This document shows, piece after piece, positions 41,603 to 52,937 of a DNA stretch of 64,000 bases; positions within the stretch are counted from its first letter, which is position 1, and each line of letters starts with the position of its first letter. The stretch spans positions 372,001 through 436,000 of the forward strand of contig JAJXRY010000001.1 of assembly GCA_021628825.1 (NCBI GenBank), given 5' to 3'. A model generated the notes under the pieces. It ran no database searches. It saw nothing but the letters and a program-made list of their open reading frames with translations, and was not told where the DNA came from. This stretch comes from Lachnospiraceae bacterium. GTDB lineage: Bacteria; Bacillota; Clostridia; Lachnospirales; Lachnospiraceae. A program made the position numbers and the translations under genes.

Positions 41603-44018
41603 ATGGCAATCCCTTATAATCACAGAGAAATTGAAAGCAAATGGCAGAAGTACTGGGAGGAGCATCAGACATTCAAGACCGATGTCTGGGATTTCTCCAA
41701 ACCCAAGTATTATGTGCTTGATATGTTCCCTTATCCTTCCGGAGTCGGCCTGCATGCCGGACATCCCGAAGGCTATACCGCAACCGACATTATGTCCAGA
41801 ATGAAGAGAATGCAGGGCTACAACGTGCTTCATCCCATGGGCTATGATTCCTTTGGTCTTCCGGCAGAACAGTATGCCGTAACGACCGGTCATCATCCGG
41901 CAGGTTTCACCGAGAAGAATATCGAGACTTTTACCAATCAGTTAAAGGAACTTGGCTTTGACTATGACTGGTCCAAGATGATCGCAACTTCCGATCCGAA
42001 GTTCTATAAATGGACCCAGTGGATTTTCAAGCAGTTATATTTAGACGGCTATGCAAAGCTTGTTGACATGCCGGTAAACTGGTGTGAGGAACTGGGAACC
42101 GTTCTTTCCAATGATGAGGTCATTGATGGCAAGTCCGAGCGTGGCGGTTATCCTGTTATCCGTAAGAATATGAAGCAGTGGGTCATCGATCAGGTCGCTT
42201 TCGCAGATAAGCTTCTGGAAGGTTTAAATGAAATCGACTGGCCGGAATCCACGAAGGACATCCAGAGACACTGGATCGGACGTTCCGAAGGTGTCGAGGT
42301 GAAATTCCAGATCGTAGGCGGTGGAGAGTTCTCCATTTACACGACCTGTATTGAAACCATCTATGGTATTACCTTTATGGTACTGGCTCCGGACGGACAG
42401 ATCGTGAAGGATTTAATGCCGAGAATCCAGAATAAAGAAGAGGTACAGGCTTATATCGATGAAACAATCAAGAAGAACGATATGGACCGTACCGAATTAA
42501 ATAAAACAAAATCCGGATGCGAATTAAAGGGTGTTACCTGTATCAATCCGGTAAACGGTAAGGAAGTTCCGCTTTACATCGGTGACTTCGTACTGGCAAA
42601 TTACGGAACCGGTGCTGTTATGGCCGTTCCTTCCCATGACCAGAGAGACTTTGAATATTCCATCGCGCACAACATTCCCCGTATCCAGGTTATTGATGGC
42701 GCGGATGTTTCCGAGCATGCGTTTGAAAAAAACAGGATTACCTTGGCAAGGGCTGCAAGCTGATCAATTCCGAAGAATTTACGGGACTTACGGTAGAGGA
42801 AGCCAAGGAAGCCATTACCAATAAGCTCGTTTCCATGGGTGTAGCCAAGAAGACCGTCAACTATCACTTCCGTGAATGGATCTTTGCCCGTCAGCGTTAC
42901 TGGGGGCGAACCCGTACCGGTGGTTTATACCGAGGACGGACAGATTCATGTATTGGACGATGATGAACTTCCGTTAGTTCTTCCGGAACTGGAAGATTAC
43001 AAGGGACGCAACGGACAGGCTCCGCTTGAGAATGCAACCGAATGGAAGCAGTACGACCACAACGGAATTAAGGGTAAGAGAGAGACCTCTACCATGCCCG
43101 GATCCGCAGGATCCTCCTGGTATTATCTCCGTTATATTGATCCGGATAATGATAAGGAATTTGCAAATCAGGAGCTGTTAAAGCACTGGATGCCGGTTGA
43201 CCTTTATGTCGGAGGACCGGAGCATGCAGTCGGACACCTGATGTATTCAAGAATCTGGAACCACTTCCTTTATGACAAGGGTCTTTCACCTGTCAAAGAG
43301 CCGTTTAAGAAGCTCGTTCATCAGGGAATGATTTTAGGTGAAAACGGAATCAAGATGGGAAAACGTTTCCCGGAATATGTGGTTAATCCGAGTGATATTG
43401 TCCGTGACTTTGGTGCCGATACCCTTCGTCTTTATGAAATGTTCATGGGCCCCTTAGAGGTATCCAAGCCGTGGAGCCAGCAGGGTGTGGAAGGCGCCAG
43501 AAGATTTATCGGAAGAGTATTTAAGTACTTTACCGAGCCTGAGAATATTACCGAAGAAAATGATGAATCCTTAAAGAAGGTATATCATCAGACGGTTAAG
43601 AAGGTTACCTCTGATTTTGAAACCTTAGGCTTTAATACCGCCATTGCACAGATGATGATCTTTATGAATGCGGCAACCAAGGGCAAATGTCCCCGTGAAT
43701 ATGCAGAAGGCTTCATTAAGATGTTCTCCTGTATCTGTCCTCATACCGGTGAAGAGCTTTGGGAGAAACTTGGACATACCGAGACCATTGCTTTTGAGAA
43801 GTGGCCGGAATATGACGAAGCTGCTGTTAAGGAGGACACCGTAGAAATCGGTATCCAGATTAACGGTAAGGTGAAAGCAACCGTAATGCTTCCTGCAGAT
43901 GTCGATAAGGACACCGCGATTGCCAAGGGCAGGGAAGTGGTTGCAGACAAGCTGACCGGAACCATTGTAAAAAGAAATTTATGTACCGGGACGTATTATT
44001 AATATTGTAGTGAAATAA
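41603..44018 (+). CDS. leuS: Leucyl-tRNA synthetase (three frameshifts)
   Basis: About 804 residues, class I synthetase. The HIGH motif reads HAGH (GVGLHAGHPEGY) and the KMSKS loop reads KMGKR (GENGIKMGKRFPEY). The CP1 editing domain keeps GTGAVMAVPSHDQRD with the editing Asp, but its Thr-rich peptide reads TTCIET where TTRPDT is usual. Breaks: A7 42725-42731 (five A's give FEKQDYLGKGCKLI), GGGGG near 42902, and A5 near 43970. Correcting the last gives the canonical ending EIYVPGRIINIVVK with a stop at 44016-44018. Confidence 0.95.
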
Positions 44019-44031
44019 TCATAAACTTGGG

Positions 44032-44062
44032 TTGATTTTTTTACAAAACGGTCTAGTATATT
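44032..44062 (+). promoter_or_regulatory. Possible promoter of plsX
   Basis: TTGATT and TATATT with a 19-base spacer, 29 bases upstream of plsX. The spacing is longer than ideal. Confidence 0.4.
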
Positions 44063-44090
44063 TAAGTAAGATATGGACGGAGGTTTTTAA

Positions 44091-45107
44091 ATGGCGGATT
44101 TTATCAATGTTGCAGTAGACGCTATGGGCGGTGACAATGCCCCTGTAGAAATCGTAAAGGGCGTTGTCGATGCAGTTCATGCAAACGATCATGTCAAGGT
44201 GTACCTGACCGGACAGGAAGAGATTGTCCGTAAGGAACTTGAAAAATATACCTACCCGGAAGAGCAGATTGAGGTAGTGAATGCAACGGAGGTCATTGAG
44301 ACCGCAGAGCCTCCGGTTATGGCGATCCGCCGTAAGAAGGATTCTTCTATCGTTAAAGCACTGAATTTAGTGAAGGATGGCACCTGTGATGCATTTGTAT
44401 CCGCAGGAAGCACCGGTGCAACACTGGTTGGCGGTCAGGTCATCGTCGGAAGAATCAAAGGCGTGGAACGCCCTCCGCTTGCTCCCTTAATTCCGACGGA
44501 GAAGGGATGTGCGCTGCTGATTGACTGCGGTGCGAACGTCGATGCAAGACCCTCCCATCTCGTGCAGTTTGCCAAGATGGGATCCGTATATATGGAAAGC
44601 GTTATGGGAATTCAGAACCCCCGTGTCGGCATCGTAAATATCGGTGCCGAGGAAGAAAAAGGAAATGCGCTTGTAAAGGAAACCTATCCGCTTTTAAAGA
44701 ACTGTCCGGATATTCATTTTATCGGAAGCGTGGAAGCACGAGATATCCCGGCAGGCGCCGCCGATGTCATTGTTTGTGAGGCATTCGTGGGCAATGTCAT
44801 TCTTAAGATGTACGAGGGTGTCGGAAGATCCCTGCTCCATAAGGTAAAGGAAGGCATGATGTCTTCCCTGCGCAGTAAAATCGGTGCGCTTCTTGTGAAG
44901 CCTGCGTTGAAAGAGACACTCAAGGCGTTTGACCTGGAGCAGTATGGCGGGGCACCGTTATTAGGACTCAAAGGTCTTGTGGTGAAGACACATGGCAGTT
45001 CCAAGGCCGTGGAAATTAAGAATTCTATTCTGCAATGTATCACATTTTCAGAACAGAATATTAATCAAAAAAATACAAAGGAAAAAATCTCAATGGAAGA
45101 GAACTAG
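44091..45107 (+). CDS. plsX: Phosphate acyltransferase PlsX
   Basis: 338 residues. It makes acyl phosphate from acyl-ACP for phospholipid synthesis. N-terminal VAVDAMGGDNAP, SAGSTGATLVGG and NVGAEEEKGN-like (NIGAEEEKGNALVKE) motifs identify it. Start with CGGAGG upstream. The acyl carrier protein follows after 14 bases, a functional pairing. The last 25 residues, after TFSEQNINQK, are unusually Lys/Glu-rich and follow an A7 run, so the very C-terminus may be misread. Confidence 0.95.
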   Translation: MADFINVAVDAMGGDNAPVEIVKGVVDAVHANDHVKVYLTGQEEIVRKELEKYTYPEEQIEVVNATEVIETAEPPVMAIRRKKDSSIVKALNLVKDGTCDAFVSAGSTGATLVGGQVIVGRIKGVERPPLAPLIPTEKGCALLIDCGANVDARPSHLVQFAKMGSVYMESVMGIQNPRVGIVNIGAEEEKGNALVKETYPLLKNCPDIHFIGSVEARDIPAGAADVIVCEAFVGNVILKMYEGVGRSLLHKVKEGMMSSLRSKIGALLVKPALKETLKAFDLEQYGGAPLLGLKGLVVKTHGSSKAVEIKNSILQCITFSEQNINQKNTKEKISMEEN

Positions 45108-45121
45108 AAAGGATTATCACT

Positions 45122-45352
45122 ATGGAATTTGAAAAAAATTAAAAAATTATTGCAGACGTATTAAACGTTGATCCCGATGAAATTACGATGGATACTACAT
45201 TCCTTGACGATCTGGGAGCTGATTCTTTGGATGTTTTTCAGATTATTATGGGAATTGAAGAGGAGTTTGATATAGAAGTTCCTGCAGAAGAAGCTGAAAA
45301 GATCACAACAGTGGAAGAAGCAGTAAATATGATCAAGGCTGCAACCAACTAA
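45122..45352 (+). CDS. acpP: Acyl carrier protein (frameshifted near the start)
   Basis: About 76 residues. It carries fatty acyl chains on a 4'-phosphopantetheine attached to the Ser of GADSLD. The rest reads IIADVLNVDPDEITMDTTFLDDL and EEFDIEVPAEEAEKITTVEEAV, canonical ACP. The first codons MEFEK run into a stop because the A runs at 45132-45138 (seven) and 45141-45146 (six) are apparently miscounted; correcting them gives MEFEKIKKIIADV. It sits between plsX and rnc as in most Clostridia. Confidence 0.93.
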
Positions 45353-45386
45353 AGATGATCCGGTCTTTTTGCATATATTGCAGATG

Positions 45387-45411
45387 AAAAAGCCCTTACA
45401 GGGCTTTTTTC
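45387..45411 (+). terminator. Terminator after acpP
   Basis: AAAAAGCCC / GGGCTTTTTT stem with a 5-base loop, 35 bases after acpP. It separates plsX-acpP from rnc-smc-ftsY at least in part. Confidence 0.85.
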
Positions 45412-45440
45412 CGATATTGCCATGCATATGGGAGAATAGA

Positions 45441-46130
45441 ATGTTACCAAATGAAGATTTTTAGTGGTTTAGAAAAGAAAAATCGGCTATGAGTTCCAGG
45501 ACAAAAAGTTATTGCTGCAGGCCTTGACCCATAGCTCTTTTTCAAACGAACAGAAAATTAATAAGCATCCAAATTATGAGCGGTTGGAATTTCTGGGCGA
45601 TGCGGTGTTAGAACTGATTTCGAGCCAGTTCTTTTTTGAGCATTATCCGGAGTGGAAAGAAGGACAGCTTACCAGAGTCCGTTCCTCCATGGTCTGTGAG
45701 CCTGCGCTTGCCTACTGTGCCAGGGATATTTCCCTGCAGAAGTATATTCTTCTTGGGAAGGGAGAAGAGGCAACCGGAGGAAGAGAGAGGGATTCCATTG
45801 TTTCTGATGTCATGGAGGCCGTGCTTGGCGCCATTTATCTGGATGGCGGTTTTTGAAGAGGCGAAAAAAATACGTCCACCAGTGGATTTTTATCCGATCT
45901 TGAGACGAAGCAGCTCTTTTACGACAGTAAATCCATTTTTACAGGAGAGGACACAGAAGGCCGGTAAGGAACTCACCTACCGTCTGGTTTCAGAGTCCGG
46001 ACCGGATCATGATAAGGTCTTTGTGATCGAAGCACTGATTGATGGGGAATGCGTGGGAAGCGGTACCGGTAAAAGCAAGAAATCTGCGGAACAGCAGGCG
46101 GCTTACGGGGTGTTGAAGAAATCCCTATAA
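45441..46130 (+). CDS. rnc: Ribonuclease III (about six frameshift sites)
   Basis: About 228 residues. It cleaves double-stranded RNA in rRNA and mRNA maturation. The catalytic signature ERLEFLGDAVLEL, then SDVMEAVLGAIYLDGG with the second metal-binding residues, and a C-terminal double-stranded RNA-binding domain (GKSKKSAEQQAAYGVLKKSL). The best start is ATG 45441 with GGAGA upstream; reading T5 at 45457-45461 as four gives MLPNEDFSGLEKKIGYEF. Other breaks near 45479, 45850, 45865, 45886 and 45938 also resolve by removing one base. Confidence 0.93.
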
Positions 46131-46159
46131 GAAAATTTACAGAATAGGTTGTTAACGGA

Positions 46160-49100
46160 ATGTATTTAAAAAGTATAGAAATTCATGGATTTAAGTCCTT
46201 TGCAAATAAAATTGTGCTTCAGTTTCACAATGGCATCACCGGAATTGTAGGCCCCTAACGGAAGCGGTAAGAGTAATGTTGCCGATGCGGTCCGCTGGGT
46301 ATTGGGGGAACAGCGTATTAAGCAGCTGCGTGGAGCCTCCATGCAGGATGTCATTTTTTCGGGAACAGAACTTCGTAAGCCAATGGGCTATGCCTATGTG
46401 GCAATTACCTTTGACAATTCGGATCACCAGATGGCGATTGATTACGATGAAGTTACCGTTGCCAGACGAATCTACCGTTCCGGAGAAAGTGAATATCTGT
46501 TGAATGGAACGCCGTGCCGTCTGAAGGATGTGAATGAGCTCTTTTACGATACCGGTATCGGTAAGGACGGCTACTCCATCATCGGACAGGGGCAGATCGA
46601 TAAGATTTTAAGTGGTAAGCCGGAAGAACGTCGGGAACTTTTTTTGACGAAGCTGCCGGTATTGTGAAGTTTAAGAAGCGTAAGGTAGCAGCCCAGAAGA
46701 AGTTAGAGGATGAAAAAGCAGAATTTAGTCCGTGTAAACGATATTCTTTCCGAGCTGGAAAATGCAGGTAGGACCGTTAGAGAAGCAGTCGGAAAAAGGC
46801 AAAAGATCTACCTGAAAAAGAAGGAAGAACTGAAAACACTGGACGTGAATCTGTTTCTTTTGGAAAACCTGCATTTACAGGAGCAGTTAAGCGCAGCAAA
46901 CGAAAAGTACCAGATCGCCAGTGATGATCTGGCAGAAACCTCGAAGCGTTACGAGCAGATCAAGGAAGAATACGAAAAGGTTCAGGCAGAAATCGAACAG
47001 CTCGATGCCACCATTGAACAGGAACGGAACACCATTACCGATACCAGTGTGATGCGTGGCAGGTTAGAGGGTGAGATCAATGTCTTAAAGGAACAGATCA
47101 AATCCGCACAGAGCAACGAAGAACATTTCCTGTCACGGCAACAGGCCATTCAGAAGGAAATTGATGACCGGAATCTGGATAAGGAAGGGATTCTGAAAGA
47201 TAAATCGGTGATTGACGAACAGGTTGCCGAAATTGAGAAGAACCGTAATGAAGCGAAAGAAAAGCTGCTTACGGTACAGAAAGCGATTGAAGAATTAAAT
47301 AATCAGATCGAGAGCGGTAAGAATACCATCATTGATGCGCTGAATGCAAGGGCGACGATTAAGTCAAAGCTTGGACGATACGACAGCATGACCGAGCAGA
47401 TCAACATCCGGAAGTCCGAGCTGACCTCACGGATCTTACGTGTGAAGTCGGATGAAGCCCAGCAGGAAGCCGTAATTAAGTCTCTCGAGGAAGAATTTGA
47501 GAAGATTAACGAACAGATCCGTGCCTTGAACGATTCCCAGCAGAGCAAGGAAGAAAAGCTTGCCCTGATCCGGGAGGAGCTTTCAAAGAAGGACCAGCTT
47601 CTTAGGGATACCCAGGTGAATTACCATCAGGAGAAGTCCAAGCTTGAGGCATTGACGAACCTGACCGAGCGTTATGAAGGATATGGCGGCAGCGTCAAGA
47701 AGGTCATGGAACGCAAGGAGCAGGAAAAGGGAATCATTGGTGTGGTTGCGGACATCATTAAGGTAGATAAGAAGTATGAAACCGCGATTGAAACGGCATT
47801 GGGCGGCAACATCCAGAATATCGTAACCGACGATGAAGAGACGGCGAAACGCATGATCCGTTTCTTAAAGGATACGAGATCGGGACGAGCAACCTTTTTA
47901 CCCTTAACGAGTATTACGAAGCCGCAGGAGTTTAAAAATCCGGAGTCCCTTAAGGAAAAGGGAGTAATCGGCATGGCCGATGAGCTGGTTCATATTGATG
48001 CGAAATATAAGAACGTAGCAAAAGCCATGTTGGGAAGAATTGTCGTTGTAGATAACGTTGACAATGCCGTAAAGATCGCAAGGAAATACGATTACGGCAT
48101 CCGTATGGTTACACTGGAAGGAGAACTCTTAGTACCGGGCGGTGCCATCAGCGGTGGTGCATTTAAGAATAACAGCAATCTTCTCGGACGGCGGCGTGAA
48201 ATCGAAGAACTGAACGAGAAGGTGAAGAAATATTTAAAACAGGTAGATGAACTGTTAGAGGACATCGAGAAGACCAAGCAGGAGCGTAATCAGTTACGGT
48301 TAAGCCTCGAAGAAGACAAGGCGGCCTTACAGAAGAAGTTCATTGAACAGAATACAGCAAGACTGAATGTCATTAAGGCAGAAGAACGTAAGAATGAAGC
48401 TTCCGAAGGCTCGGTAGAATTAAAGAACGAAGAGCGCGAGATCGAGAACCAGATTCAGGAGATCAACCGCAGCAAGCAGGAAATCCAGCAGGAATTACAG
48501 GATTCCGAGCTGCTTGAAAAGAACGTGGAACAGCAGATCAAGGGCTTTACCGCAGAGCTGGAAGAGAAGCGTAAGGAAGAGTCCGAACAGTCCGTACATG
48601 TATCCGAATGGGATGTGGAAGTGGAGAAGATGCTGCAGCAGCAGAACTTCCATCAGCAGAATGTGGACCGTATTGAAGGTGAAATTGAACGGTTAACCTC
48701 AGAATTGCAGGAGGTTTTTGGACAGCCTTAAGGAAAGCACCGAGGCAGTCGAACTGAAACGGAACAGCATTACCGAAATCGAGAAGACGATCGAGGCCTC
48801 CCACACAACGAAATCCGATACGGAAACGAAGTTAAAGGATGATATTGCCCATAAAGAAGAACTGTCCGCAAGACAGAAGAACTTCTTTACAGACCGCGAA
48901 TCCCTGGCCGAGAAGATGACCGGCCTTGATAAGGAAGTATACCGTCTGAATTCCCAGAAGGAACGGATTCAGGAGAACATCGAAAGCCAGAACAATTACA
49001 TGTGGGATGAATATGAGATCACATTATCCGATGCATCCTCCATGCGGGATGAAACGATGACCGATCTGTCTGCCATGAAGAAGGAAACCGGTTCCTTAAA

Positions 49101-49728
49101 GGATCAGATTAAGAAATTAGGCGATGTCAACGTCAATGCGATTGAGGATTACAAGAACTTAATGGAACGTTATACCTTCTTAAAAACACAGCATGACGAT
49201 CTCGTAGAAGCAGAGAAAACGCTGGAAGGCATCATCGTAGAACTGGATACGGCGATGCGTAAGCAGTTTGAGGAGAAGTTTGCAGAGATCAGCCGGGAAT
49301 TTGATAAGGTATTCAAGGAATTATTCGGTGGTGGAAAGGGAACACTGGAGCTGATGGAGGATGAAGATATCCTCGAAGCGGGCATCCGGATCATTGCACA
49401 GCCGCCCGGAAAGAAGCTGCAGAACATGATGCAGTTATCCGGTGGAGAAAAGGCACTCACCGCGATTGCCCTGCTGTTTGCCATCCAGAACCTGAAGCCG
49501 TCTCCGTTCTGTCTGCTGGACGAGATTGAAGCGGCCCTTGATGAAAACAACGTTACCCGATTTGCAAAGTATTTACATAAGCTTACGAAGAATACCCAGT
49601 TCATTGTCATTACACACCGGCGTGGAACCATGGAAAAGGCAGACCGCTTATATGGTATTACCATGCAGGAAAAGGGTGTTTCTACTCTGGTAAGCGTCAA
49701 TTTGATCGATAAGGAGCTGAGTGAGTAA
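46160..49728 (+). CDS. smc: Chromosome segregation ATPase Smc (several frameshifts)
   Basis: About 1,186 residues. It is the core of bacterial condensin. Walker A GPNGSGKS (after reducing CCCC near 46252 to CCC), long coiled coils, a hinge (ETALGGNIQNIVTDDEETAKRM, GRIVVVDNVDNAVKIA, LVPGGAISGGAF), and the C-terminal signature LSGGEKALTAIALLFAIQ with Walker B CLLDEIEAALDENN. Breaks also at T7 near 46638, A5 near 46712, and T5 near 48717. Three hidden insertions at 46759-46804 garble about 15 residues without stopping the frame. The stop TAA shares one base with the ftsY ATG. Confidence 0.95.
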
Positions 49729-50634
49729 TGGCAGGATTTTTTAGCAGATTAAAAAGCATATTCAGTGGACATTCTGCCATTGATGAGGATTTTTACGAAG
49801 AACTTGAAGAAACGCTCATCATGGGAGATATGGGAATCACAGCGACCGAAGAGGTCATGGAGGAGCTTCGCCGTCAGGTGAAGGAACGCCATGTGAAGGA
49901 GACGGAGGACTGCAGGGAGCTTTTTAAAGGAAAGCATTAAAGAGCAGATGCAGGTTCCGGAGGATGCATATGACTTCGAAAATCAGCAGTCCGTAATTAT
50001 GGTAATCGGCGTGAATGGCGTCGGCAAGACCACATCTGTTGGTAAACTGGCAGCTATTTACAAAAAGCAGGGGAAACGCGTATTGATTGCAGCTGCAGAT
50101 ACCTTCCGCGCTGCAGCCGGAGAACAGCTCGATGAATGGGCAAAGCGTGCCGGTGTGGAAATCATCAGCGGTGCACAGGGAGCGGATCCTTCCAGCGTGA
50201 TCTTCGATGCGGTCAGTGCAGCGAAAGCGAGAAATGTGGATATCCTGCTTTGTGATACGGCAGGAAGACTTCATAATAAGAAGAACCTCATGGAAGAGTT
50301 AAAGAAGATGAACCGGATCATTGACCGGGAGTTCCCCGATGCACACCGTGAAAATCTGGTGGTGCTCGATGGAACAACCGGACAGAACGCACTGGTTCAG
50401 GCAAGAGAATTCGGTGAAACTGCGGATCTTACCGGTATTATTTTAACCAAGATGGACGGAACGGCCAAGGGAGGAATTGCAGTTGCAATTCATGCAGAGC
50501 TGGACATTCCGGTGAAATATATTGGTGTAGGAGAAAAATTAGAGGATTTACGGAAGTTTGATGTACAGGAATATGTCGATGGACTTCTGGAGATGAAAGG
50601 CGAAGAAGATGGATACGAAAATGCTGACACTTGA
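49728..50634 (+). CDS. ftsY: Signal recognition particle receptor FtsY (one frameshift)
   Basis: About 301 residues. It is the membrane-associated SRP receptor GTPase and the partner of Ffh encoded at 56152. NG domain motifs: GVNGVGKTTSVGKLA (P-loop), AADTFRAAAGEQL, CDTAGRLHNKKNLMEEL, TKMDGTAKGG, GVGEKLEDLRKFD. The acidic A domain of E. coli FtsY is absent, as usual in Firmicutes. T5 at 49921-49925 should be four, giving ELLKESIKEQM. It is coupled to smc by an overlapping start and overlaps ilvA by 26 bases. Confidence 0.95.
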
Positions 50635-51832
50635 ACGATTTGAAGAAGCTTCAGACATTGTAAGAAAGGTGACGCAGGAAACCAAGCTGGTGTACAGCGA
50701 TTTCTACAGTACACAGACCGGAAACAAGGTCTATTTCAAGCCGGAAAACATGCAGTTGACCGGAGCCTACAAATTAAGAGGTGCTTATTATAAGATCAGC
50801 ACGCTTTCTGATGAGGAACGTGCAAAGGGGCTGATTACCGCATCAGCCGGAAACCATGCACAGGGTGTTGCTTATGCAGCGAAGTGTTTTGGTGTAAAGG
50901 CGGTCATTGTGATGCCGACAACTACGCCGCTGATTAAAGTAAACCGTACCAAGGGATATGGCGCAGAGGTGGTTCTGTATGGTGATGTTTATGATGAAGC
51001 CTGTGAGAAGGCCTATGAGCTTGCAAAGGAAAACGGATATACCTTCATTCATCCGTTTGATGACCCGGCGGTTGCAACCGGACAGGGAACCATTGCCATG
51101 GAAATTATCAAAGAGCTTCCGGTGGTTGACTATATCTTAGTACCGGTTGGCGGAGGCGGACTTGCAACGGGTGTTTCCACGCTGGCGAAGCTCTTAAATC
51201 CGAAGATCAAGGTCATCGGTGTGGAACCGGAGGGTGCGAACTGCTTACAGGAATCCGTGAAAGCGGGAAAGGTACTGACTCTTGATCATGTCAGCACCAT
51301 CGCAGACGGTACTGCCGTGAAGACACCGGGATCCAGGATTTTCCCCTACTTACAGAAGAATCTCGATGACATCATTACCGTTCCGGATGAAGAGCTTGTT
51401 GTTGCATTTCTTGATATGGTAGAAAATCATAAGATGGTTGTAGAAAACTCCGGGCTTCTTACCGTAGCAGCATTAAAGCATCTGGATGTAAAGGGCAAGA
51501 AGATTGTATCCATCTTAAGTGGTGGTAATATGGATGTGATTACGATGTCTTCCGTTGTTCAGCAGGGACTGATTATGAGAGACCGTATTTTTACGGTATC
51601 GGTACTTCTTCCGGATAAGCCGGGTGAATTAAGTCATGTGGCAGATGTTATTGCCAGACAGAACGGTAATGTGATTAAACTCGAGCACAACCAGTTCGTA
51701 TCCATTAACCGCAGTGCGGCGGTAGAACTCCGGATCACGCTCGAAGCATTCGGCACCGAGCATAAGAAACAGATTATGGAAGCACTCGAACAGAACGGAT
51801 ACCAGCCGAAGCTGGTTCGTACGAATATCTAG
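50609..51832 (+). CDS. ilvA: Threonine ammonia-lyase
   Basis: 407 residues, intact. A PLP enzyme converting threonine to 2-oxobutyrate. The PLP Lys lies in TGAYKLRGA; SAGNHAQGVAYAA and VPVGGGGLATGVS are the Asn and Gly-rich phosphate-binding loops. A single C-terminal ACT domain (SVLLPDKPGELSHVADVI) is typical of the short form. The ATG at 50609 lies inside the end of ftsY; an internal ATG at 50621 is an alternative start. Its role (isoleucine synthesis or catabolism) is not shown by the context. Confidence 0.93.
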   Translation: MDTKMLTLERFEEASDIVRKVTQETKLVYSDFYSTQTGNKVYFKPENMQLTGAYKLRGAYYKISTLSDEERAKGLITASAGNHAQGVAYAAKCFGVKAVIVMPTTTPLIKVNRTKGYGAEVVLYGDVYDEACEKAYELAKENGYTFIHPFDDPAVATGQGTIAMEIIKELPVVDYILVPVGGGGLATGVSTLAKLLNPKIKVIGVEPEGANCLQESVKAGKVLTLDHVSTIADGTAVKTPGSRIFPYLQKNLDDIITVPDEELVVAFLDMVENHKMVVENSGLLTVAALKHLDVKGKKIVSILSGGNMDVITMSSVVQQGLIMRDRIFTVSVLLPDKPGELSHVADVIARQNGNVIKLEHNQFVSINRSAAVELRITLEAFGTEHKKQIMEALEQNGYQPKLVRTNI

Positions 51833-51875
51833 ATCATTGCATGGAACAGATCAGACATGAGAGTAAAATGAAGCG

Positions 51876-51907
51876 AACCACATACAATAGGTATGTGGTT
51901 TGTTTTG
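51876..51907 (+). terminator. Terminator after ilvA
   Basis: AACCACATA / TATGTGGTT stem with a 7-base loop, followed by TGTTTTG. Confidence 0.8.
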
Positions 51908-51913
51908 AGTAGA

Positions 51914-51989
51914 GCACTTAGCGAGGTTATTTCGAGCTTAGTGCGAACCATACAAGTTCACTTGGCGAACCAAAGGTGAGTCTAGTGAA
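51914..51989 (+). repeat. GCACTTA hairpin units behind ilvA
   Basis: Unit 1 (51914-51944) is GCACTTAGC...GCTTAGTGC, a 9-base stem with one mismatch. Unit 2 (51957-51989) is TTCACT...AGTGAA. The preceding bases GTAGA and the following GCGAAC match the copy in the pheS leader at 29778-29829. Confidence 0.6.
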
Positions 51990-52026
51990 GCTTGTTTGCA
52001 ATACGGGAAAGTAAATGGGGGTTGAT

Positions 52027-52879
52027 ATGAAAAAATTAGTCTGGAAATATTTGTGGCTTACAGTGGCATCCGTGATCTATAGCTGTGGGGTATCATCTTT
52101 TATTGATGCAAATAACTTTGCACCGGGAGGCGTATCGGGCTTATGTATTTCTTTAAACCGGCTGATTCCCCTTGAAATCGGTACGTTATTTTTCCTGTTA
52201 AATATACCGATTCTGATTCTCGGTTTCTGGAAATTTGGAGGAAAATTTATTGCATCCACTCTGTATGAAATTGTACTGATTTCCGGATTTTCCAACTGGT
52301 TTGCAGCAAGGGGCGCAGCAACAACCGATCCGATTCTGGGGGCAGTGTTTGGCGGAGCCCTGATTGCGGTCGGAATGGGCATTGCGTTTAAATGCAGGGC
52401 AACAACCGGTGGGATGGATATTATTGTAAAGGTCATCAAATTAAAGTTTCCTTATCTTAAGACGGGAACGATTTTTCCTGCTTGCCGATGCCATTGTCAT
52501 TGGCTTTGGCGGCATTGTATTCGGAAATTTGAATGCGATTCTTTACAGTGTTCTGGCAGAGGTGGTGACTTCAAAGGTTCTCGATCTGATTCTTTACGGA
52601 ACAGACGGTGCGAAGCTTCTTTATATTATCAGTGATCATTCGGAACGGATTGCAGAGCGGATTCTAATAGAGATTGATTCCGGCGTTACCTATCTGGAAG
52701 GAAAGGGTGCTTACCAGAATACCGACAAGAAGGTGATTCTGTGTGTCATCCGGAAACAGAATATGCAGAAAATGGAAGACATCGTCCGCATGGAGGATGA
52801 GAATGCCTTTATGATTGTATCGAGTGCATCGGAAATTTATGGAGAGGGCTATAAGAGTTATTTTATGGAAAAGCTGTAA
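52027..52879 (+). CDS. YitT family membrane protein (one frameshift)
   Basis: About 283 residues. Five or so TM helices, starting VWKYLWLTVASVIYSCGVSSF, with NNFAPGGVSGLCI and FKCRATTGGMDIIVK typical of YitT/DUF161. The C-terminal soluble DUF2179 domain (GAKLLYIISDHSERIAERIL to YKSYFMEKL) is complete. T5 at 52472-52476 should be four, giving TIFLLADAIVIGFGG. The ATG at 52027 uses GGGGG as ribosome-binding site; ATG 52015 is an alternative. Function of the family is unknown. Confidence 0.85.
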
Positions 52880-52937
52880 TGGTTGTCTGATAAGATATCA
52901 AACAGCAAACAGAGATTTTAGAACAGAAGGGTCTCAT

